From the NCBI RefSeq assembly GCF_011057685.1, contig NZ_LNFY01000001.1:372001-436000 (forward strand): 64,000 bases of DNA, written 5' to 3'. This document shows, piece by piece, positions 37,532-45,270 of the stretch (the first letter of the stretch is position 1; each line of letters begins with the position of its first letter). The notes under the pieces were generated by a model. The model was not told where the DNA came from, did not search any database, and was given only the letters and a program-made list of their open reading frames with translations. Position numbers and translations under genes: made by a program. The stretch comes from Thermotoga sp. Ku-13t. Its GTDB lineage: Bacteria > Thermotogota > Thermotogae > Thermotogales > DSM-5069.

Positions 37532-37885
37532 TCAAACCGGTAAGAGTATTATGACCGCCAGGAGAACGAGATCTTCGCTGGAATTGTTCTCGACCGAGTG
37601 CGTTTCTCCGGACATCGTCAGGCACACGTCCCCTGCCTGCACTTCCACAGGTTTATCGTTGTCGTAGAAGATGCCCCTGCCGGACAGGACAAAGAACACT
37701 TCGAATTCGTTCTCGTGCCTGTGGGGTCCTATCGACGTGCCAGGTTTGAGCGTGAGTTTCGCAAACAACCTGGCTTCGTTGACCAGCAGGTTCCGATCAA
37801 CGAGGTGCGTTATCTCCACCTGGCCTTTACCACCCCTCATGTTGGAAACGAGTTCTTTCCTCATACGATCCGGTTTGATGACCAT
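37532..37885 (-). CDS. Cupin-domain protein
   Basis: A 117-residue single-domain cupin. Motif 1 is in GTSIGPHRHENEFEVFFVLSG (two histidines and glutamates as metal ligands) and motif 2 is in QAGDVCLTMSGETHSVEN. It probably binds a divalent metal and may be a small isomerase or sensor-like protein. The substrate is unknown. ATG 37885 follows GGAGGTG with 5-base spacing and is preferred over GTG 37891. It stands alone between gltX and decayed DNA. Confidence 0.8.
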   Translation of the reverse strand: MVIKPDRMRKELVSNMRGGKGQVEITHLVDRNLLVNEARLFAKLTLKPGTSIGPHRHENEFEVFFVLSGRGIFYDNDKPVEVQAGDVCLTMSGETHSVENNSSEDLVLLAVIILLPV

Positions 37886-37940
37886 GGTCACACCTCCGTA
37901 TTCGAGTGCTAACTTCTTTGTACCACATTTCGAGATGGTT

Positions 37941-38113
37941 TCAACGGCTCACCTTTTTCAAAAAGAGTTTCGATGATATCTCGATACCGTCAAGTTGAAA
38001 GGCTTTCATGATCTTTTCACAATCTCTGAACAGATGTAGCTGGATCGCGCCCATCGATTTGAGATCACCGAGAGATACTCCAAGCATTCTCACAGGGGTT
38101 TCTTCTATACCTC
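37941..38113 (-). pseudogene. Remnant of a Y-family DNA polymerase IV (DinB) C-terminus
   Basis: The minus strand from 38113 to a TGA at 37941 encodes about 57 residues including EETPVRMLGVSLGDLKS and IQLHLFRD, the typical end of the little-finger domain of DinB/UmuC-type polymerases (RLLGVSLSNL and QLSLF in the family). An in-frame TGA (38114-38116) interrupts it. The open frame upstream (to about 38262) shows no recognisable polymerase sequence, and the palm and finger domains are absent. I read it as a decayed gene end. Confidence 0.55.
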
Positions 38114-38116
38114 ACA

Positions 38117-38580
38117 AAAGTATGAATCCCAGGATCTTTACAAAGCTCAAGAAATCCTCGTTCAGGCAAATTGCGAACTCTACTGCAACTGAACCGAGTT
38201 CTAAAACGTTTACACGTAAACTGAGAGCTCGACAAGCTTCATGGCCGCATGGCACAGCCAGTTAGTCATCGAAAACATCAAGGCAAAAGCCTACACTCTA
38301 TCTGCAAGCCACACATCCTCATAGACGAGATAAGCAACATCCTTGCAAATATTCAAGAATACAACTTGCAATCATGGACTCATCCGCTCTTGCAATAGAG
38401 GCGAAATCAACGGCACGGAAGCCATTATCTGATTCTTCTAGGAAATTGTGAAGTTTGCCGAGGCTGATGTTATAGTGTTGATCCTTGTGTACGTGTCGAA
38501 AGCATAGAAGGAGAAAAAGATAGGGCCTGTTGGATCAGTCTTTTTCAAAAATTTCGCACGAATAACCTAGATCTACAAGA
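38117..38580. other. Decayed intergenic DNA, no intact gene
   Basis: Short interrupted frames on both strands, more A/T-rich than the neighbouring genes. Nothing recognisable was found besides the flanking remnants. No terminal inverted repeats or transposase sequence were seen. Confidence 0.5.
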
Positions 38581-38766
38581 AAAGGATGTCTCTGGTGCAA
38601 AAGATACATCGCAGGAAAGATTCTGGTTTTCCTGCCTACAAAGGAAAACGCTATTAGTCTTTTATCTGGAAAGACGTTATAAAAGCTTCAAAAAAGCGAT
38701 CGAAGAAAACACAGAAGTAGCGATTTATGATGAAGAAAGGTCCTTGAGAAAGGTTGATTTTTTCTG
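38581..38766 (+). pseudogene. Frameshifted remnant of an unrecognised protein C-terminus
   Basis: Frame 1 from 38581 reads KGCLWCKRYIAGKILVFLP and runs to a TAA at 38680. Frame 2 from 38675 reads RYKSFKKAIEENTEVAIYD and ends with VDFF at TGA 38764-38766. The two pieces look like one protein broken by a single-base shift near 38675. I do not recognise the family. No start codon with a ribosome-binding site precedes it. Confidence 0.4.
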
Positions 38767-38814
38767 AAGAGTGTGATAAAACATATTAGAGAATTTTAAC
38801 AATCAAACGACTGC

Positions 38815-38827
38815 GACTTGTTACAAG
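38815..38827. promoter_or_regulatory. Short inverted repeat upstream of the Dps-like gene
   Basis: ACTTGT-T-ACAAGT, a perfect 6+1+6 palindrome about 48 bases before the proposed Dps start. A stress-regulator operator is plausible from its position, but the regulator is unknown. Confidence 0.35.
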
Positions 38828-38874
38828 TACAAAAATGCGTTCAAAATTGAAAGAGTGGAATCGGAGGTGGTAAC

Positions 38875-39432
38875 ATAGCGAGAGTGGCAAGAGAGATGGT
38901 GGAGAAAGCAGGAGTCGATGTCGATAAGCTGCTGGAACTGCTGATCAAGAATGCGGCGGCTGAGCTCACGACTTATTATTATTACACTATTTACACTATT
39001 TTGAGGGCAAATCTCATCGGTCTTGAAGGAGAAACCATCAAGGAGATCGCGGAAGTTGCAAGAATCGAAGACAGAAACCATTTCGAAGCGCTTGTACCTA
39101 GAATTTATGAACTCGGTGGAAAGCTCCCAGATTGCATGAAGGAATTTCACGACCTTTCCGCGTGTCCTCCGGCAAGGTTACCGGACAAGCCGAGCGTTCA
39201 GGAGATTTTAAAGGTACTCGTTGCTGCTGAAAGATGTGCGGTGAGAGGCTACACCGAGATATGTAACATGACTGCAGGTAAAGATCACAGGACCTACGAA
39301 CTGTCCCTTGCGATCTTGAACGAGGAGATCGAACATGAATCCTGGTTCTCCGAGTTCCTCGGAGAGGGGCCATCCGGTCACTTCATGAGGCGTGGTGAGA
39401 CTTCGCCGTTCGTTTCGAAATTCCTCAAGTGA
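38875..39432 (+). CDS. Dps-like (DPSL/thioferritin-type) ferritin-family protein
   Basis: A 185-residue four-helix ferritin-like protein for iron storage and peroxide protection. Ferroxidase ligands lie in NAAAELTTYYYYT, IEDRNHFEAL and LNEEIEHESWF. Two cysteines in SACPPARLPD and AAERCAVRGY form the thioferritin motif of archaeal-type DPSL proteins. The proposed start is ATA 38875, six bases after GGAGGT and in frame. It reads MARVAREMVEKAGVDV. The first canonical start, GTG 38884, is 15 bases from the ribosome-binding site. Helix A contains a three-residue tandem duplication. Confidence 0.85.
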   Translation: MARVAREMVEKAGVDVDKLLELLIKNAAAELTTYYYYTIYTILRANLIGLEGETIKEIAEVARIEDRNHFEALVPRIYELGGKLPDCMKEFHDLSACPPARLPDKPSVQEILKVLVAAERCAVRGYTEICNMTAGKDHRTYELSLAILNEEIEHESWFSEFLGEGPSGHFMRRGETSPFVSKFLK

Positions 39433-39451
39433 AAATTCAACGATTTGAACT

Positions 39452-39480
39452 GGCGCACCTTCGGGTGCGCCTTTTGTTTT
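39452..39480 (+). terminator. Intrinsic terminator of the Dps-like gene
   Basis: A perfect 8-bp stem GGCGCACC / GGTGCGCC closes a TTCG tetraloop and is followed by TTTTGTTTT, 19 bases after the stop codon. Confidence 0.9.
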
Positions 39481-39930
39481 AAAATTAGGATCAAAAAATG
39501 ATGGAGGAAAAGAGGCTGTCCGCTAAGAAAGTCCCCTCCGGGGGCGCTCGTTTACACGGTGAAATACAGAGAAGATTTTGAGATCGAGGTGATGGACTAC
39601 TCTGCAGAAGTATTTCGTGAATTCAAAACCACAGATCTTGAATCTGTCCTTCCCTTCAGAGATTCCTTAACATGTGGTACCGCTTGAGCTTGGGAAACGT
39701 TCACAACCTTTTCAGGCTTGATGTACATCGTAACCGGTTTGTTCCTTAAGACAACCAACACTATCACCAGATACACTCCAAACCATTGTAATGTGCTCGT
39801 GAGCACATCACATTCGTAATCATTCCCGTTATGAGCCTTACAGGGTCGTGAAAATTTCAGCCAGGATCAAAAATCGTTCCTTGAGCAGCGAAAATTGCCT
39901 ACAAGGCACTTACTTTAGTCTCAATGAATT
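39481..39930. other. Intergenic stretch with short unrecognised frames
   Basis: No intact recognisable gene. A plus-strand frame at 39559-39687 would encode about 42 residues (KYREDFEIEVMDYSAEVF and so on), and a minus-strand frame at 39597-39806 about 69 residues with one hydrophobic segment. Neither has a convincing ribosome-binding site. It is probably decayed sequence between the ferritin gene and the redox cluster. Confidence 0.45.
39791..39808. repeat. Inverted repeat of unknown function
   Basis: ATGTGCTC-GT-GAGCACAT, a perfect 8+2+8 palindrome. The TGTG/CACA ends recall CRP-like sites, but no gene start lies nearby and there is no T run. Confidence 0.5.
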
Positions 39931-39953
39931 CTATAATTTGTCAGTGATATAAT
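39910..39953 (+). promoter_or_regulatory. Promoter region of the NuoE/NuoF-type cluster
   Basis: Two TATAAT boxes (39932-39937 and 39948-39953) precede the first gene. The first pairs with TTACTT (39910-39915) at 16 bp. For the second no good -35 is seen at normal spacing (TGAATT at 17 bp). At least one is probably used. Confidence 0.5.
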
Positions 39954-39993
39954 CAACTTGGGCTTGTGAATTTCTTAACAGGGGGTGAAGTGT

Positions 39994-40485
39994 TTGCAGG
40001 ACGTATGCACAACAGGTGAAAGACTGTTCAAGGAACTGGACGAGTACATGAAATCCATCAACGCGACACCGGACAAACTCATCTCCGTTCTTCAAAAAGC
40101 CCAGGAGATCTTTGGATACCTTTCTCCGCAGGTTCAGCAGTACATCGCGGACGCACTGAACATACCTGTGTCGCAAGTTTATGGAGTTGTCACGTTCTAC
40201 AACTTTTTCTCCATGACGCCGAAGGGAAAGGTACAGATAAAGGTCTGCCTTGGAACGGCGTGTTATGTGAAGGGAGCCGACAGGATCTTCGAGCGGTTCC
40301 TGGAAGAACTCGGTGTGGAGCCCGAGAAACCCACGAAAGACGGGCAGTTCTCCGTCCACGCGGTCAGGTGCCTGGGCGCCTGCAGCATGGCTCCCGTCGT
40401 TTTGATCGGCGAGAGGGATTTCTACGGTAGGTTGAAACCGGACATGGTACCGAGGATCATAGCGAAGTATCGGGAGGTGAAGTGA
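39994..40485 (+). CDS. NuoE-like [2Fe-2S] thioredoxin-fold subunit (first copy)
   Basis: A 163-residue NADH dehydrogenase 24-kDa-type subunit, like HydC of bifurcating hydrogenases. A helical N-terminus containing VYGVVTFYNFFSMTPKGK is followed by the cluster ligands C-x4-C (CLGTAC) and C-x3-C (CLGAC). It transfers electrons next to a NuoF-type flavoprotein. TTG 39994 is chosen because GGGGGTG lies about 6 bases upstream, whereas GTG 39985 lies inside that site. It overlaps the next gene by one base. Confidence 0.88.
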   Translation: MQDVCTTGERLFKELDEYMKSINATPDKLISVLQKAQEIFGYLSPQVQQYIADALNIPVSQVYGVVTFYNFFSMTPKGKVQIKVCLGTACYVKGADRIFERFLEELGVEPEKPTKDGQFSVHAVRCLGACSMAPVVLIGERDFYGRLKPDMVPRIIAKYREVK

Positions 40486-40862
40486 TGAGCAAGGTCAAAT
40501 CCATCGAGGATCTCATGAAAATCAAGGAGAAGGCCCTGAAAGAACTGCAGCTCAGGGATACGGGCAAAAGAGGAAAGATCACCGTCGCAATGGGCACGTG
40601 TGGAATCGCCGCAGGGGCTAAAGAAACGCTTCGCGCAATCGTTGAAGCACTCGCCGAGAACAACATAAACGACATTGCTGTTGTGCAATCCGGCTGCATG
40701 GGATTGTGCGAAGTGGAACCCACAATCGAGGTACGACTCGAGGGTCAGGAACCTGTTGTGTACGGTCACGTGACAGCAGAAAATGCAAAAAGGATCGTCA
40801 AACAGCACATACTTGGAAATCAGATCGTCTCCGACTTGCTGGTGAGAAAGGGAGAGATGTGA
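40485..40862 (+). CDS. (2Fe-2S) ferredoxin-domain protein, thioredoxin-like
   Basis: A 125-residue small protein. A helical, charged N-terminus (about 1-35) is followed by a thioredoxin-like ferredoxin domain with [14 protein letters not shown] and [13 protein letters not shown]. Only three cysteines are visible, one in the first loop and two in the C-x3-C, so the fourth cluster ligand is unclear. The same [10 protein letters not shown] pattern is common in NuoE/NuoF clusters of anaerobes, from memory. ATG 40485 follows GGGAGGTG and overlaps the NuoE stop. Confidence 0.82.
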   Translation: MSKVKSIEDLMKIKEKALKELQLRDTGKRGKITVAMGTCGIAAGAKETLRAIVEALAENNINDIAVVQSGCMGLCEVEPTIEVRLEGQEPVVYGHVTAENAKRIVKQHILGNQIVSDLLVRKGEM

Positions 40863-40863
40863 A

Positions 40864-42663
40864 GTGCCACTGACCACGAGTACCATCCTGATCTGCGCTG
40901 GAGGTGCCTGCATTTCGTCCGGAGAAATCAGTGTCAAAGAAGCCCTTCAGAGGGAAATAAAAAAGTACGGTCTGGACGAAGTGGTGAGGATTGTCGAAAC
41001 TGGATGCATGGGCGCCTGCAGCCTTGGACCACTCATGGTCATCTATCCTGAGGGTGTTTTCTACCAGAAGCTGACGCCCCAGGCAGCAGAAAAGATAGTT
41101 CAGGAGCACCTCCTCAAGGGCAGAATCGTGCAGGAGTATCTGTACAAAATGCCAACGGGAGAAGTCGTGCCAGAGGCGATGGATAAACTGCCGTTCTTTG
41201 CAAGACAGGTGAAGATCGCCACGCGGAACGTCGGTTACATAGATCCTGCGAACATAGAAGAGTACATCGCGAGGGACGGATACTTCGCCCTGACGAAGGT
41301 GCTCACTGAGCTGGCGCCAGAACAGGTGATAGAAGAGATAAAGCGTAGTGGCTTGAGGGGTAGAGGTGGCGCAGGCTTTCCAACAGGTTTGAAGTGGGAG
41401 CTCACACGGAAAGCCAGGGGTGACAGAAAGTACGTGGTGTGCAACGCTGACGAAGGAGATCCAGGAGCCTTCATGGATCGATCCGTGCTCGAGGGTGATC
41501 CGCACACGGTACTCGAAGCAATGGCAATCGCTGGATACGCCATCGGTGCCCAGCAGGGTTACATATACGTTCGAGCGGAGTATCCACTCGCGATAGAGAG
41601 ACTCCAGATAGCGATAGCCCAGGCGAGAGAATACGGTTTCCTTGGAAAGAACATTCTCGGAACCAATTTCAACTTCGACATAGAGATCCGTATAGGTGCA
41701 GGTGCTTTCGTGTGTGGAGAGGAGACAGCGCTCATCGCGTCGATCGAAGGTAAGAGAGGTCAACCCAAGGTCAAACCACCTTACCCAGCTCAGAGTGGTG
41801 TTTGGGGTTGTCCCACGGTGATAAACAATGTCGAGACGTTTGCGTGCGTACCTCCCATAATAATAAAGGGAGCGGAATGGTTCAGAAGTATCGGAACGCC
41901 CTCTTCACCCGGAACGAAAGTGTTCGCACTCGCTGGTAAGATCACCAACACCGGTCTGGTCGAAGTACCCATGGGTATCACACTGAGGGAACTGCTGTAC
42001 GAAATCGGTGGTGGTTCCTCCACAGGTAAGAAGATCAAGGCTGTACAGACTGGTGGTCCCAGCGGCGGGTGTATCCCTTCGGAATACTTCGACACGCCGG
42101 TGGACTACGAATCGTTGCAGAAGCTCGGCGCAATAATGGGATCCGGTGGAATGATCGTCATGGATGAGGACGACTGCATGGTGGACGTTGCGAAGTTCTT
42201 CTTGGAGTTCACCGTCGACGAGTCGTGTGGTAAATGCACTCCGTGCAGGGAAGGAACCAGGCAGATGTTGAAAATCCTAGAAAGGATAACCTCCGGTGAG
42301 GGAACCGAGGAAGACATTGAGCAGCTCGAGACACTCGGAAACATAATCAAGGACACCTCTCTGTGTGGTCTCGGTCAAACTGCTCCGAACCCCGTGCTGA
42401 GCACGCTGAGATACTACCATCATGAGTACGAAGCACACGTTAAAGAAAAACGCTGTCCAGCTCTGCGCTGCAAAGCACTCATAAGGTACGTTATCGATGC
42501 TTCAAAATGTGTCGGCTGTACTGCCTGCGCGCGGGTGTGTCCCGTGAACGCTATCAGTGGTGAACTCAGAAAGGTCCACTCGATCGATAACAGTGTGTGT
42601 ATCAGGTGTGGAAGTTGCATAGAAGTGTGCAGGTTTGGAGCCATAAGTAAAGTCTCGCCGTGA
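40864..42663 (+). CDS. NuoF/HydB-like flavoprotein with N-terminal [2Fe-2S] and C-terminal 2x[4Fe-4S] domains
   Basis: A 599-residue NADH- and FMN-binding subunit. An N-terminal thioredoxin-like ferredoxin domain (about 1-90) has all four cysteines (CAGGAC, CMGAC). The NuoF core has [14 protein letters not shown] and [12 protein letters not shown], then the [4Fe-4S] motif [13 protein letters not shown] with SLCGLG. A C-terminal bacterial ferredoxin has [12 protein letters not shown] and [11 protein letters not shown]. This matches HydB of electron-bifurcating hydrogenases and related complexes. No [FeFe]-hydrogenase HydA gene lies in this cluster, so its partner is unknown. Confidence 0.9.
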   Translation: MPLTTSTILICAGGACISSGEISVKEALQREIKKYGLDEVVRIVETGCMGACSLGPLMVIYPEGVFYQKLTPQAAEKIVQEHLLKGRIVQEYLYKMPTGEVVPEAMDKLPFFARQVKIATRNVGYIDPANIEEYIARDGYFALTKVLTELAPEQVIEEIKRSGLRGRGGAGFPTGLKWELTRKARGDRKYVVCNADEGDPGAFMDRSVLEGDPHTVLEAMAIAGYAIGAQQGYIYVRAEYPLAIERLQIAIAQAREYGFLGKNILGTNFNFDIEIRIGAGAFVCGEETALIASIEGKRGQPKVKPPYPAQSGVWGCPTVINNVETFACVPPIIIKGAEWFRSIGTPSSPGTKVFALAGKITNTGLVEVPMGITLRELLYEIGGGSSTGKKIKAVQTGGPSGGCIPSEYFDTPVDYESLQKLGAIMGSGGMIVMDEDDCMVDVAKFFLEFTVDESCGKCTPCREGTRQMLKILERITSGEGTEEDIEQLETLGNIIKDTSLCGLGQTAPNPVLSTLRYYHHEYEAHVKEKRCPALRCKALIRYVIDASKCVGCTACARVCPVNAISGELRKVHSIDNSVCIRCGSCIEVCRFGAISKVSP

Positions 42664-42678
42664 GAGGGGGAATCGCTG

Positions 42679-43167
42679 GTGGTCGACCGCGAAACTGTCG
42701 TCAAGCTGGTGCGGAGTATAAAGAACCAGGCGCTCGAAGAAAGAGACATGCTCATCAATGCGTTACACCAGATTCAGAACTATTTCGGCAACTACATACC
42801 CGTGGAAGCGGCACAGCTTGTGGCTGAAGAACTGAACGTGCCCGAATCGAAGGTTTACGAGGTCCTTACGTTCTACACGATGTTCTCAACGAAACCGAGA
42901 GGGAAGTACGTCATCAGAATTTGCGTCAACCTGCCCTGTCACGTGACGGGGGGCAGACAGATCGTTGAAACGTTGAAAGAAACGCTTGGTATCGACTTCG
43001 ATCAGACCACGAAAGATGGTCTGTTCACGCTGGAAAAAACGAGTTGCCTTGGTCTCTGTGGCGTTGCCCCGGTGATCATGGTGAACGACGAATACTACGG
43101 TGATCTGACCCCGAAGAAAGTGAAGGAACTCATCGAACGGTTGAAGGCCGGGGGTGATGTCAAGTGA
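42679..43167 (+). CDS. NuoE-like [2Fe-2S] subunit (second copy)
   Basis: A 162-residue paralogue of the protein at 39994-40485. It has VYEVLTFYTMFSTKPRGK and intact ligand pairs CVNLPC and CLGLC. GTG 42679 lies 8 bases after GAGGGGG. It overlaps the following NuoF-like gene by 4 bp (GTGA), so these two probably form a second E/F pair. Confidence 0.88.
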   Translation: MVDRETVVKLVRSIKNQALEERDMLINALHQIQNYFGNYIPVEAAQLVAEELNVPESKVYEVLTFYTMFSTKPRGKYVIRICVNLPCHVTGGRQIVETLKETLGIDFDQTTKDGLFTLEKTSCLGLCGVAPVIMVNDEYYGDLTPKKVKELIERLKAGGDVK

Positions 43168-44789
43168 AACCTATACTCGTTCTCGTTTCTGTTGATTCCA
43201 ACAGCGTTCTGCTCGGTGCGAAGCAGTTCGTCAACTATCTCAAGGAAGCCATAGAAAAGTACAACTTGAAGGACACAGTCGATGTTCTCGAAACGGGCAG
43301 CTTGGGTGTATACACTCAGGGTGTGGTCATGGCCGTGTTTCCGGATGATGTGTATTATTCTGTGCGCTCGATCGAGGACGTTGAGAAGATCGTTTCGGAA
43401 CATCTTTTGAAAGGTAGGCCTGTGCTGTCTCTCGAAATTCCAAGAGAACGTTTGAAACTGATCGTGGAGAGAGAAAAAGTCACAGAAGAAGTACGCATCG
43501 TTCTGAGAAACGTCGGAGTGATAGATCCAAGGAGTATAGATCAGTACATCGCGAGGGATGGTTACTTTGCACTCCACAAGGTTCTGTTTGAAATGACGCC
43601 GGAGCAGGTCATTCAAACGATAAAGGAATCCGGCTTGAGGGGTAGAGGTGGCGCAGGCTTTCCAACAGGTTTGAAGTGGGAATTCACGGCGAAGGCGAAG
43701 GCCGATCAAAAATACGTAGTGTGCAACGCTGACGAAGGCGAACCTGGTACGTTCAAAGACAGGTTGATCATGGAAGGAGATCCCCATTCGGTCATAGAAG
43801 CGATGGTGATCTGTGGCTACGCGGTGGGTGCGAACAAAGGTTACATCTACATAAGAGGAGAGTACTACGGTTCGGTGGAGAACATACAGAAAGCGATCAA
43901 GGATGCGTACGAGTACGGTTTTCTGGGAAAGAACATCCTCGGCAGCAATTTCTCGTTCGATCTCACCGTCAGGCTCGGTGCAGGTGCCTACGTCTGCGGT
44001 GAGGAGACTGCGTTGCTGGAGTCCATCGAAGGTAAATCTGGCAGGCCGAGGCTCAAACCACCTTACCCACCAACCCATGGCCTGTTCGGCAAGCCAACTG
44101 TGATTAACAACGTGGAAACCTTTGCGAACGTACCGCAGATAATCCTGAACGGTGCGAACTGGTTCAAACAGTTTGGAACGAAAAGTTCACCCGGTACGAA
44201 GGTCTTTTCCCTCGTTGGCAACGTTGTGAGAAGGGGTATCGTTGAGGTACCGATGGGTGTAACTGTCAGAGAGCTGATATACAAATTCGGCGGGGGACTC
44301 GTCGGTGGAAAGCAGCTGTACATGGTTCAGACTGGTGGGACAGCTGGCACCTTCATAGGTGTTGATAAGCTCGATGTTCCACTGGATTACGATTCGTTCA
44401 GAGATCACGGCGTGTCCATCGGCTCTGGAGTGATACTCGCCATGGCTGAAGACGTGTGCCCTGTCGATGTTGCCCTCAACACGATGGAGTTCTTCGAACA
44501 CGAATCTTGCGGCAAATGCACACCGTGCCGTGAGGGTACAAAGCTCGCTGTGGAGATTCTGAGGAGAATGAGCAAAGGTCAGGGAAAGAAGGAGGATCTC
44601 GATACGCTCAGACAGATCGCCATCGTCACCCAGGAAGCTTCACTGTGTGGTCTTGGTCAGAGCATAAACGTCCCGTTGCTCTCGATACTGGACAACTTCA
44701 AAGAAGACTTTCTTGCCCATATAGGTGCCACGAACTGTCCGAGAGGAGTTTGCAGGTTCGAAAAACCCAAAGCTAAGGCGAAGGTGTGA
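43164..44789 (+). CDS. NuoF-like flavoprotein, truncated paralogue with cysteine-free N-terminal domain
   Basis: A 541-residue paralogue of the 599-residue protein upstream. The NADH/FMN core ([26 protein letters not shown]) and the [4Fe-4S] motif [13 protein letters not shown] with SLCGLG are intact. The N-terminal thioredoxin-like domain (about 1-90) is kept in length and shape, but every cluster cysteine is replaced: CAGGAC aligns with VSVDS and CMGAC with SLGVY. The C-terminal two-cluster ferredoxin is absent. It shares a 50-bp identical stretch with the upstream gene. Confidence 0.88.
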   Translation: MKPILVLVSVDSNSVLLGAKQFVNYLKEAIEKYNLKDTVDVLETGSLGVYTQGVVMAVFPDDVYYSVRSIEDVEKIVSEHLLKGRPVLSLEIPRERLKLIVEREKVTEEVRIVLRNVGVIDPRSIDQYIARDGYFALHKVLFEMTPEQVIQTIKESGLRGRGGAGFPTGLKWEFTAKAKADQKYVVCNADEGEPGTFKDRLIMEGDPHSVIEAMVICGYAVGANKGYIYIRGEYYGSVENIQKAIKDAYEYGFLGKNILGSNFSFDLTVRLGAGAYVCGEETALLESIEGKSGRPRLKPPYPPTHGLFGKPTVINNVETFANVPQIILNGANWFKQFGTKSSPGTKVFSLVGNVVRRGIVEVPMGVTVRELIYKFGGGLVGGKQLYMVQTGGTAGTFIGVDKLDVPLDYDSFRDHGVSIGSGVILAMAEDVCPVDVALNTMEFFEHESCGKCTPCREGTKLAVEILRRMSKGQGKKEDLDTLRQIAIVTQEASLCGLGQSINVPLLSILDNFKEDFLAHIGATNCPRGVCRFEKPKAKAKV

Positions 44790-45270
44790 CGCTGTGCTCG
44801 GCCTCCTGGCCGAGCACGTTTTCCACCACCATTGCTTCCCGGAAGGATTTGCTCAGATCGTAAACGTATTTCCCGCCCTTCTTTTTCCGCGTTATGACTC
44901 CCGCTTTGTGTAAAGCTCTCACCAAGTGCGACGATTCCTTGCCCCTGATCTCGTTGAGCACCGTCACCGTCAAAGGACCGTTCAGGAGAATTGCCGCGAC
45001 GATCTCCAGCTGACTCGAAGTGAGTTTAACGGTCCTCAAGCTCGTTGCTTTCACGACGAGCTGTGCGTATTCGGGCTTGGTGTAGAACCTGTAAACGTCG
45101 CCGAGTTTTTTGAGTTCTACACCGTGCTCTTCCTTAAGATAGTCCTTCTCGATTTTTTCAACAATTTGCAAAAGCTCCTCCTCATTTACTTCCAGCAACT
45201 TTGAAAGTCTCTTCAGAGTCATCCCGCGGCTCGCGAAAAGCAACGCTTCAACTGCTGCTCTGAGGTTCAA
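44773..45270 (-). CDS. scpB: Segregation and condensation protein B
   Basis: A 165-residue winged-helix kleisin-binding protein that with ScpA and SMC condenses chromosomes. The N-terminus AAVEALLFASRGMTLKRLS and the central LTSSQLEIVAAILLNGP are typical. TTG 45270 follows GGAGGT by 9 bases. It overlaps scpA by 23 bp. Its last 17 bp overlap the convergent NuoF-like gene, and a terminator hairpin for that gene is embedded in the coding end. Confidence 0.93.
   Translation of the reverse strand: MNLRAAVEALLFASRGMTLKRLSKLLEVNEEELLQIVEKIEKDYLKEEHGVELKKLGDVYRFYTKPEYAQLVVKATSLRTVKLTSSQLEIVAAILLNGPLTVTVLNEIRGKESSHLVRALHKAGVITRKKKGGKYVYDLSKSFREAMVVENVLGQEAEHSVTPSP
44794..44822 (+). terminator. Terminator after the NuoE/NuoF-type cluster
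   Basis: A perfect 10-bp stem GTGCTCGGCC / GGCCGAGCAC with a TCCT loop is followed by GTTTTCC, 5 bases after the stop. It lies within the 3' coding end of the convergent scpB gene. Confidence 0.8.

Noticed and set aside
39559..39687. Small plus-strand frame of about 42 residues after the Dps terminator.
   Set aside because: No recognised family and no clear ribosome-binding site; kept only as part of the described intergenic stretch.
40798..44078. Long minus-strand open frames (about 320 residues each, at 40798-41763 and 43095-44078) opposite both NuoF-like genes, similar to each other.
   Set aside because: Their similarity follows from the homology of the plus-strand genes. They lack ribosome-binding sites and recognisable domains.
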